Positions 1 through 6,607 of a stretch of 27,835 bases of DNA are shown here, in pieces. The notes below the pieces were generated by a model. That model had not been told where the DNA came from. It saw only the letters and a program-made list of their open reading frames with translations, and did no database searches. The position numbers and the translations under genes are program-made. Source of the stretch: Lentinus brumalis. Its lineage: Eukaryota; Basidiomycota; Agaricomycetes; Polyporales; Polyporaceae. The stretch covers positions 1 through 27,835 of the forward strand of contig MARA01000120.1 of the NCBI GenBank assembly GCA_001792895.1, written 5' to 3'. The stretch's first letter is position 1. Every line of letters begins with the position of its first letter.

Positions 1-135
1 GCGGAGCACAAGTCGTCCGACCCGCAGCGTGGGATGTGCTTCCTGCCCCGCCGCGGCCTCTCTGTTTCCGACTGCGAGATCGCCCGTGCGCTCAAGGTCG
101 CCGCGAACTCCATCGAGGCCATCGCCTTCATCGTC
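1..135 (+). repeat. Tail of the preceding repeat unit (unit 0)
   Basis: This is the last 135 bases of a unit whose remainder lies left of the window. It encodes coronin residues just before the breakpoint. Compared with the same segment in the other units it has three substitutions (positions 30, 33 and 111), all synonymous third-codon-position changes. The rest of the array differs almost only by indels, so this unit may be a more diverged copy. Confidence 0.85.
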
Positions 136-318
136 CGTCTGTGCCGGAACCTCGAGCTCCGAGTGCGGAGTGGACTGTCTCGCCGCGGATGGGTAGCTAG
201 TGCAGACAGTGTAGATAGACGAGAAATATATTTTTTGTGCCACGACGAACCAGCTGGACACTGCCACGACACAGCCGAGATGCAGATCCGCGTCGGCGCC
301 TGCACGACTCTACGCTGA
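1..318 (+). pseudogene. 3' end of a truncated coronin gene (partial, exon 5 only)
   Basis: The frame opens at base 1 with the codons for AEHKSSDPQRGMCFLPRR, the late part of a coronin beta-propeller, and stays in frame to a TGA at 316-318. Coronin similarity ends after the codons for IAFIV at 135. The 60 codons that follow come from the start of unit I and resemble nothing I know. In ordinary coronins this point is followed by a conserved proline-containing segment, then the linker and coiled coil, all absent here. The first four exons lie outside the window. Its three differences from the other copies are all synonymous. Confidence 0.85.
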
Positions 319-514
319 ACCACCACGACCGCAGCGAGTGCGGACGATGCGCGACTGGGCGCGGCGCGGACTGCACCGCCTGGGACTCGACGCAGACCGC
401 ACGCACGCACTCGGATTCGACTGGACAGGCACTCGGGCGCGATCTAGGCGACAGGCGAAGACTCGCCGGAGAACGACTGGGCTCTCGCCGGAGACGGATT
501 TGTTTAGTTACGGG

Positions 515-549
515 CACCTACACTCAGTGTAGAGCGTACCGCGCGGATG
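515..549 (+). repeat. 35-bp minisatellite, single copy (unit I)
   Basis: The element begins CACCTACACTCAGTGTAG, of which CTACACT-C-AGTGTAG is a 7-bp-stem hairpin, and ends GCGTACCGCGCG. Other units carry two tandem copies; unit I has one, which looks like loss of one copy between the shared segments GTGTAGAGCGTACCGCGCG. Confidence 0.85.
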
Positions 550-1216
550 CTACCCCGCGGGACTCTCTCTGGGCTGGCTGGTCTGGACGCAGATGTATTG
601 AAGCTACGGTAAGTACATGTCTACGGTACGCCGGAGGCTCGGACACCGTCTCTACTCGAGCTGAGCGACTGCTAGCCCACGCCCTGCCCGTTAACTCGGC
701 ACCCTCCCGCGTCCTGTGCGCTCTGTTGTCAATTCCGCACACCACGAAGCTCTCTCATTGCGAGCCGACTCACCTGCTCGACGCTTCGTCTTCTCATCTC
801 TCGTCGCCGCCGCTCTGATCTAGTCCACTCCTGGAGCTCTCTGCACGACTCCGGGGCCGAGAGCGTGTATTTCGCGGCCGACAACTCAGGCAGGGAGCCC
901 GCGCAGGTGAGAAGATACTGGATAATCGAGGAGCCGCCGTGCTGACAGCATCTATTCGCGCACAGCAACCGGGACATCGACGGACACAAGGCTGAAAACG
1001 GCCACCCCTCAAGCAGTCTCCAAGATTCGCGAGCCGCAATCTCCCGGTCTGGTCTGTTGCGCGACGCTCTCTGCGTTCTACCGCCCCGGGAGCTCGTCCT
1101 CCTGGCGACGCTGGGCACGTCGTCGATGCGCTCGTCGTCTACCAACAGTCCAGAGGCCTTGGCATGTTCTCCACGAGAACGGGAAGAACGAGTCGGCGGG
1201 AGGAGAGGTATGCAGA

Positions 1217-1541
1217 CTGGAAAGAGGCCGCGTCGCGGGCTCATGCAACAGACAGACAGAAACAATATGCACGAGTGTCCTCACCAGCACATCCGGATCG
1301 AGCGACCCCGGGCCTCATTCTTCTCCAAGTCCCTCCGACCTCAATGCTGTCCATGGAGACAATGGCTGTGACACGGAGCCAGACGAGTTCGACAAAGTCC
1401 GTACGCGGCGGGCGCAGTGTGGGGATGTAGATCTGTGAGTCACTCACCCGTCGGCGGTGCCAGCTTGGCGAGCTGTCGGGCGCCTCTGCGGTCGACGATT
1501 CTGTCTTCGGGCAGGTTGAGGTCGGTCATGACCCGGGAGGT
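1217..1541 (-). other. Candidate minus-strand exons and intron, unrecognised
   Basis: A well-formed intron fits at 1284-1217 (68 nt, GTGAGG donor, CTTTCCAG acceptor). The sequence before it on the minus strand is open and coding-like (IYIPTLRPPRTDFVELVW...). A further block at 1541-1448 follows a GCTCACCTTCGCCGCAG acceptor-like site, reads TSRVMTDLNLPEDRIV, and ends at a GTGAGT. The two blocks cannot be joined with a normal-length intron, so no gene model closes. The plus strand also offers introns nearby. Confidence 0.2.
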
Positions 1542-1756
1542 CTGCGGCGAAGGTGAGCATGGCGGTGAGTCGAGTCGAGTCGTCGGGCGAGCAGGAGAGC
1601 TGACACGTCAAGACTTCCAGCACGATCGACAGCCCGGGGGTCAGCTCATGCAAGGACTAAGTGCAGGTGAGTGGGGAGCACACACGGCGAAGACGAGCGA
1701 GGAGGTGAGGGGAGGAGAGGGAGGGAGAATCGGGAAGGATGGAGACAGGAGAGTAG

Positions 1757-1873
1757 GTACGTGGCTGCTGGGACACGTAGCTCTCCCCAACGAGATGCTG
1801 ATGCGGAATCTCTTCTTTCTAGCCGTCACGCAGATCTCCGTGCAAATCTGCACTGTTCAGCTTCGCAAGCAGG
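1757..1873 (+). repeat. Diverged internal duplication, module a (unit I)
   Basis: This segment and the one at 2063-2178 share an order of blocks: GCTGGGA...GTAGCTCTCC, a GCTGA branch-like site, TTCTAG, GATCTCCGT, AATCTGCAC/GATCTGTAC, and TTCGCA. Module a reads as a 66-nt intron (1757-1822: GTACGT donor, CTGATGC branch, TTTCTAG acceptor) plus the start of the next exon. Copies lie about 8134 bases on in later units, e.g. 9891 onward. Confidence 0.5.
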
Positions 1874-2062
1874 ACGCGGCCGTTACCCTTCGCCCTGGGT
1901 TTCAGCCGTCACGCGGGTTGCTGGCCCGAGCTGATGTTATTTGGCCAGAAGTCCGCTAGTCCAACAATGACATGCGCCGCCGCGACCGGGCGAATACTTA
2001 CTACGGTACAGTCACGGCGACATACTCAACGTTTGTGCGTTCAATGGGTGGGAGAGACGGCC

Positions 2063-2178
2063 GTGAGTGCTGGGATGTAGCTCTCCTCAGTCGCTGACGG
2101 TCACTCGCTTCTAGCGCATTAAAACGATCTCCGTCACACAGATCTGTACCAAGTGAGTTCGCACAGAGGCACTGAGCT
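2063..2178 (+). repeat. Diverged internal duplication, module b (unit I)
   Basis: Module b reads as a 52-nt intron (2063-2114: GTGAGT donor, GCTGACGG branch, CTTCTAG acceptor), a short exon-like block, and a second donor GTGAGT at 2153. It parallels module a block by block but with several small gaps. The pair could be remnants of repeated exons in a decayed gene. Copies lie at 10197-10312 and in later units. Confidence 0.5.
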
Positions 2179-2299
2179 CGGCTGTCTCTCCGCATGATAT
2201 TCGATTGTCGAACGGTCAACTCGCACAACAGCCTCAACGATAAGTAGAGACGTTCGCGCCGCAGACTAGGTGAGTAGTAAGTACAGTCTCGCCCTCATC

Positions 2300-2315
2300 C
2301 AGGCTGTACAGCCTG
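2300..2315. repeat. 16-bp perfect palindrome (unit I)
   Basis: CAGGCTGTACAGCCTG equals its own reverse complement over all 16 bases. It lies 18 bases after two adjacent splice-donor-like motifs. It could bind a dimeric regulator or extrude a small cruciform. Confidence 0.8.
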
Positions 2316-2799
2316 AGTGCGGACACCTCGCACGGCGATAGAGGAAGCAAGGGTGGGGCGGTCTGGCGGGAAAGACCAAGTGGATGCGACCGTTTACGTA
2401 TGTGGATGGACGGCGTGCCGGGCGCCGGGCAGATGGCTGATGTTTAGCAGGGTTGCTCTACCACGCCGAAATCTGTACGGAGCGCGGCTGATTGCAATTA
2501 ACCCTTGATCTAGGTTGCGGTCGCTCCCGCTCGCCTCCAGGCTGCCGGGCCTGAGTCGCCCGTCCCCGTCCCGGACGCCTCTGTTCTCCGTGGAAACTCC
2601 CGAGGGCAACGTTCGCAGCAGCAACGAGTCGGCGTACAGGTCGTAAAGCACGGCTGAGACATAATGACGGGACTCTGCAACAATACTGAGCATTACAGGA
2701 CGATCAAGTATAGGGAAACGACTATGAGACCGATAAGGACGACTCAAGACACTAAGTACGATACTCAGAACTCAGAAGATCGAGAATACAACACCCGGA

Positions 2800-3645
2800 C
2801 TACTCAAGCGACGCCAAGCCATCTGCGAGCAGCCTACCCAGGTCCTTGTCGACGACAAAGTACCCGTCCTCTGTCGAGTTGACGTCAACGAGCCAGCGTT
2901 CGGTCTTGACCCCGGGCTTCGGACGGCGACGCTTTCGAACCCCCTGCACAACGCGAACCCGACCGCAGTCCTCGCGCTGCCCGCTCATCCGGAGCCGCTT
3001 CGCCGCCGGCGCGTCGTCTCCGCCCTCGGGGACAGCAGATGACGGGCGAATGACGACACTGGGGTGCGCCGGGTGCATCGCAAGCTGCCCGACGACGAAG
3101 CGGGGATCGTCGCAGGGCTTGGACGCTCCGGACGGCCGCGGCGGGAGAGGCGTGCTCGGGAGGACGCTGTCTGGGTCTTCCACCGCTCTCCGGAGCTCGT
3201 CCGCGGTCGCCTCGTCAAAGTAGATCGTGCCGCTCTGCCAGCCCTCGAGGAGCGTCTGGAGTGTCTGAACGCCGCCGGGGATGTCCCCGAGGTCGCCGAA
3301 GGGGATGTGCGGGGGCCAGCCGCGGACGACCTTGTGCTCGCGGAGGACGGTGAACTTGACGAAGCGGTGCTTTGCCCAGTGTACATGGACGTCCGGGCTG
3401 CCGGTGCTCGTGGCTAGAGAGGTGAGTCGTTCGTGTCCATGTGCGCAAATCTGATAGAACTCACCTAGCTTCGACCTGATCTCGTCCCGCAGCTCCTCCC
3501 GCACGTTGTCTCGCGTCCGCTTCCGCTTTGTCGAGTCCGCACATGAAGACGCAGTGGCGTTCATGTCAAGGGAAGCTACTGGTGAGACGCAGGGAAGAGA
3601 AGGGGACCCAGGCAGGGACTGCATGTGTGCGTGCTGAGCAGACAC
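2800..3645 (-). CDS. Basic protein of an unknown Agaricomycete family, one in-frame intron (unit I copy)
   Basis: The ORF is open for 281 codons. Numbered without splicing, it has basic clusters at 40-47 (KRKRTRDN), 215-220 and 237-244 (RKRRRPKP), which suggest nuclear localisation. A helix-like DNVREELRDEIRSKL lies at 46-60. The core is VRGWPPHIPFGDL at 107-119, with GWQSGTIYF at 135-143. From memory, the pattern 'GWP..IPF' followed by a G/W-rich segment is typical of a large uncharacterised family in mushroom genomes. An intron with GTGAGT donor and CTAG acceptor fits at 3464-3414 (51 nt); it contains no stop, and removing it gives 264 residues. The start is uncertain: the ATG at 3645 gives the longest form, the ATG at 3564 removes 27 residues. 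The function is unknown. Confidence 0.6.
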   Translation of the reverse strand: MSAQHAHMQSLPGSPSLPCVSPVASLDMNATASSCADSTKRKRTRDNVREELRDEIRSKLGEFYQICAHGHERLTSLATSTGSPDVHVHWAKHRFVKFTVLREHKVVRGWPPHIPFGDLGDIPGGVQTLQTLLEGWQSGTIYFDEATADELRRAVEDPDSVLPSTPLPPRPSGASKPCDDPRFVVGQLAMHPAHPSVVIRPSSAVPEGGDDAPAAKRLRMSGQREDCGRVRVVQGVRKRRRPKPGVKTERWLVDVNSTEDGYFVVDKDLGRLLADGLASLE

Positions 3646-3697
3646 ACTGTCTGTCCCGGAGGACTCTCTTCAGGAGTGTGACTACTTAGCACGAAGT

Positions 3698-3758
3698 CCA
3701 AATTCGGATCGGTGATTGCGGCAGTCTGCCGCCGCTGCCGTCCATGTTCTGAATTTGG
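3698..3758. repeat. Short inverted repeat, 8-bp arms
   Basis: CCAAATTC (3698-3705) and GAATTTGG (3751-3758) are exact inverses with a 45-base spacer. The spacer contains a small GGCAG-T-CTGCC hairpin. It lies upstream of the minus-strand hypothetical gene and may be part of its 5' region. It is repeated 8135 bases on in units II and III. Confidence 0.45.
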
Positions 3759-3841
3759 CATGTCGCATGGTTCTCGCTCACCCCAGTATTTTTAATCAAA
3801 TTGCACAGGTCGGCTGCAGTACCCATCGTGTGAGGGCATGG

Positions 3842-3886
3842 GCGGCGTAACATCCCGCTTCCTGCTTCTCAGAACATTTACGCCGC
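3842..3886. repeat. Short inverted repeat, 9-bp arms
   Basis: GCGGCGTAA (3842-3850) and TTACGCCGC (3878-3886) are exact inverses with a 27-base spacer. The loop holds no gene. It is repeated in units II and III at +8135 and +16270. Confidence 0.5.
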
Positions 3887-4413
3887 GCTGCAGCCTGAGT
3901 GGAACCCAGAGGTGTTTCTGCTACTTGAGTCTGCACTCAGCACGGTGCATTCTTGCAGAGGTAAGTCATACAACAGCAGCATGAGCTCATGGACTTGAAG
4001 TCAACAGCGAGGCCTGCTCCCACCCGCCAAGATGCATCTCAGATTCTGATGCGCTGACCAGAAATAGCCATGGGAAGTTTGCTTGCAAGCTTCAGCCGGA
4101 ATGCAAATGACAAAAGCGTCGCGAGGACAGCGGATACCTGGTGTCTATCTCCTGATTCACACCATTTTGGCAGTAGACCAGGAGTCCGTACATTCCCGGT
4201 ACCCCGACCGGCCCATACGGAATTGAGCACTGTTAGACATATGCTTGCTCTGACTCTGTTCATTGCGAGAGGCAGGAGCTCTGCCTCGGGACTACTACTT
4301 GGCAGTGCTCCCTTGAATCTGGTTCGCCGCCATTCAGGGCCGCTACAGCCTGCGAAGCATGCCATATGCGTGATGATCGCATTACGTGCCTCACCAGCCT
4401 ACTCGCCAGTGTT

Positions 4414-4869
4414 TCAGGGTAGTCGCTGGGCAGAAATATATCCATTCGTACTCAAGCACACGGGGACGGCCTTCAGCATGCTGAGATCAAGACCATACTT
4501 GTTCCTCTTATTGCTGCAAACCGAGTGCATGACCGCTTCATCTAAATACATAGACAGCTTCTGTGTACTGAATACTCCACAAGCAGGATGGACGAAATTC
4601 CTGAGGAGAGTCGGAGACCACTCGAGCCCGCGTACCAAGCCAATGGCACGTTCGGTGTCCCAAATCGTGATGCACGAGCGACCGGCGGCGAAGTGCAAGC
4701 GAGCGCATATTGTGCGCTCTGTCGCTTCGCCTTGAGCGAGGACCGCGGCCCACGGTCCCACATCCCCGCCCACATCGTACGACATCCCGATTCCTGAGTT
4801 CCCGCTCGACAGCGCGGTGAGGACGCGGCTAGCGTCCAGCCAGTCACGAGTGCGCACGTCAGAGCCCAT
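4414..4869 (-). CDS. Doubtful 151-aa ORF, unrecognised (unit I)
   Basis: From the ATG at 4869 the frame is open for 151 codons (MGSDVRTRDWLDASRV at the N terminus, ISAQRLP at the end), and it can be extended upstream to 5040. In its first half many codons end in G or C, as in the coronin gene. I recognise no domain, signal peptide or membrane segment. A longer plus-strand ORF (4070-4735) overlaps it and is equally anonymous. It may be one exon of a larger or decayed gene. Confidence 0.25.
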   Translation of the reverse strand: MGSDVRTRDWLDASRVLTALSSGNSGIGMSYDVGGDVGPWAAVLAQGEATERTICARLHFAAGRSCITIWDTERAIGLVRGLEWSPTLLRNFVHPACGVFSTQKLSMYLDEAVMHSVCSNKRNKYGLDLSMLKAVPVCLSTNGYISAQRLP

Positions 4870-4959
4870 CCGTCCGTCGCACTTCTCGGAAACGGTCACA
4901 GCCGTGAATCGGGCACCCCGGGTCGGGAGAGCAGAGCACGCCGGAGTTCCGAGTCCGGT

Positions 4960-4982
4960 GGGGCGGGCTGGGAGTATAAGTA
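4960..4982 (+). promoter_or_regulatory. GC box plus TATA box, plus-strand promoter (unit I)
   Basis: GGGGCGGG at 4960-4967 is followed by TATAAGTA at 4975-4982, then a CT-rich stretch (5010-5060) suited to transcription initiation. The 170 bases downstream contain no ATG, and a well-formed intron follows at 5157. The arrangement suggests a spliced transcript whose product I cannot identify. Confidence 0.5.
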
Positions 4983-5156
4983 CTGGGCAGGTGCGAGCGG
5001 GTACGGACGTACCCCTCCCTCGCCTCCTCCCGCCTCCCACTCACCCGTTCCTTCCGCCGTCTCTCGCGTCGACTCGTCTCCGCCGTGCGCAGTCGGTGCG
5101 AGCTCCTCGCCGCCGCCCTCGTTCTCGCCGCCGTCTCGCTCGATCCGCTCGAGCCG

Positions 5157-5212
5157 GTACGTCTGCGCCATCCTGTGCGTGTGTCGTGCGTGATCGCTGA
5201 CGTTAACTGCAG
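5157..5212 (+). other. Candidate intron downstream of the TATA promoter (56 nt, unit I)
   Basis: The segment starts GTACGT and ends GCTGACGTTAACTGCAG, with a CTGAC branch site 13 bases before the acceptor. Length and signals fit basidiomycete introns. The exon before it has no start codon. The first ATG after it (about 5263) opens only a 49-codon frame. Equivalent introns lie at 13292-13347 and 21425-21480. Confidence 0.45.
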
Positions 5213-6447
5213 GGTGCGGTGCTGCGTGCGGAGCCAGCGGAGGGCGGCCCGAGCCTGGTACGTATGTGTCACTCTACGTCGCGCAGAGAGCCCGGGACTT
5301 ACCAGAGATTGGACAGGCTGGTCGCCTCTGGACTCGCGCCGCCGCGGACGGACGGACGGTGTGCTGCCGATAGCACGTCCGGACTTGTCGTGCCCCGAGA
5401 GCTCGTCGGGTGAGTGCTGCTTGCGTAGTTCTGTTGCTGACGAGTCGTTCTGCGGCTGCTTGTCGTCTTGGCTGCGATGCGAGGCCCTGCTTTGACGGGG
5501 ATCGTAAGAGGTGTGAGCGTGAGACAGCATGAACATGTCGAATGTGATGTGGGTAGAATATGATAGAACTCACTGTCATGGACGTGCGTGAGCACCGCCG
5601 GCGGTGTGCTGGATCGCCGCATCTTGTACGAGGCGAGAGAACGGCGGGCGGCGGCGGTTGCAGCTATCGGATTGGCGGTAGGGCGAGCGCTTGCAGTACA
5701 CGTTGACCGCAGGTTTATTCGACTTGTTTATCATGGCGGGTGAACTCGGACGGCGCGTGTTGTCAGCAGTGGGAGTGACATACAGGGAGAGCGCAAACGG
5801 GTTCGTTTAGTACGCACCTACTTGTCGTACTTACTGGAAGCTGTGGGTAGTCTGATTCGAGTGCACGTGGTGCGCTGCTGCAATTCAGAGTGCATGAACG
5901 GGGCGAACTCGCATTCTGTGTGACCATCGAGTGTGCAGGTCGATCGGCGGGGTAGAGAGGGTTGCGAGGCTGCGAGACGAGAGTATGCATAGAGTTCGTC
6001 GTGCTGACCGTCGCAGACCTTCGCGCGAGTGGATCTGAGGTGGAGAGCGTGGCGCAGACAACAGAGCAGAAGTTGTGCGTCGTGTAGTGAAGGACTACGC
6101 CTTGCGTGTCTTACATGCGGGCGTGCGTGCGGACGGCGGCTGCACGATGAGACGCATACACACACCTTGCAGGGAGAACGAGTGCGAAGTCGGCGTTACT
6201 TGGTACTTATGGACCTCCATCGAGTTTGACCTACCGTGCGTGTGTGCAGAGTTCGACGGGCGAGATATGAAGGCCGAGAGACGCGAGACGAGAAGGAATC
6301 GAGCGAGAGAGACTCGTTAGACGATGACTGTATGCTGTCCGGTGAGCGAGCGTGTCGAGCTACGTTGCAGTGCGCACTGGGCAGAGACACGCGGAGAGCG
6401 TCCTCGACGGCGGCGGGGTCGGGCACGGCCGAGCGGGCGGGGCGGGC

Positions 6448-6458
6448 TAGGGTTAGGG
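6448..6458 (+). promoter_or_regulatory. Telomere-like TAGGGTTAGGG site upstream of coronin (unit I)
   Basis: The site joins two TTAGGG-type units and lies 150 bases before the coronin start codon, directly after a GGGCGGGGCGGG-type GC box. TTAGGG is the usual fungal telomere repeat. Short internal copies in promoters can bind telomere-repeat factors such as Tbf1-like Myb proteins. With under two full repeats it is not a telomere remnant by itself. Confidence 0.45.
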
Positions 6459-6510
6459 CTGCGTCTCGAGGATCGCGCGCCTGATCTGCGTCGCTGTCTA
6501 CCAAACTACC

Positions 6511-6541
6511 ATCTCCTCCTCCCCCTTCCCCCGGATCTCCC
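6511..6541 (+). promoter_or_regulatory. CT-rich core promoter of the coronin gene
   Basis: A pyrimidine run (CTCCTCCTCCCCCTTCCCCC) lies about 70-100 bases upstream of the coronin start codon. CT-rich stretches just before transcription start sites are common in fungal genes, so the captured segment probably includes the native core promoter. There is no clear TATA box. Equivalent runs lie near 14646-14676 and 22777-22808, the last with one extra C. Confidence 0.45.
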
Positions 6542-6607
6542 GCTGCGGCTGTCGTCTGCACCTTTTAGCTCGTTTCTGTTACCTCAGCGCACTGTAATCG
6601 GAGCGGG

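Larger units (their letters stand above)
319..2799. other. Region without a recognised gene (unit I)
   Basis: This 2.5-kb stretch holds the minisatellite, the duplicated intron-like modules, the 16-bp palindrome, purine-rich runs near 1700-1750 and many GTGAGT/GTAAGT motifs on the plus strand. ORFs up to about 190 codons exist on both strands, as expected in GC-rich DNA, but none resembles a known family. Confidence 0.6.
3646..4413. other. Region without a recognised gene (unit I)
   Basis: Somewhat more AT-rich than its surroundings, with the two short inverted repeats and GATTAAAAATACT on the minus strand, which could serve as a TATA-like element for the gene at 2800-3645. Confidence 0.5.
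4870..6607. other. Promoter and leader region between the doubtful ORF and coronin (unit I)
   Basis: Contains the TATA promoter, the 56-nt candidate intron, a CGGACGGACGGACGG run near 5344, the telomere-like site and the CT-rich coronin promoter. No protein-coding gene is convincing. Confidence 0.5.

Noticed and set aside
550..600. Helitron-type ends: a GC palindrome followed by CTGGTC, with head-to-tail copies and a captured gene fragment
   Set aside because: Tandem arrays and capture of gene pieces with introns fit Helitrons, but the palindrome has no loop, CTRR-TC is short and common, and no Rep/helicase is present. The evidence is too weak to call.
237..818. 193- to 205-codon plus-strand ORF at the start of each unit
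   Set aside because: Its length changes with minisatellite copy number, it is rich in R, T and S as random GC-rich frames are, and it matches no family I know.
4070..4735. 221-codon plus-strand ORF
   Set aside because: No recognisable domain; it overlaps the minus-strand ORF and the composition gives long ORFs by chance. I kept only the minus-strand one, as doubtful.
5085..5495. Plus-strand ORF after the TATA box
   Set aside because: It begins with GTG, not ATG, and reads through a well-formed intron, so it is not a plausible nuclear gene model.
6440..6465. Interstitial telomere tract
   Set aside because: Fewer than two full TTAGGG repeats; called only as a short motif.
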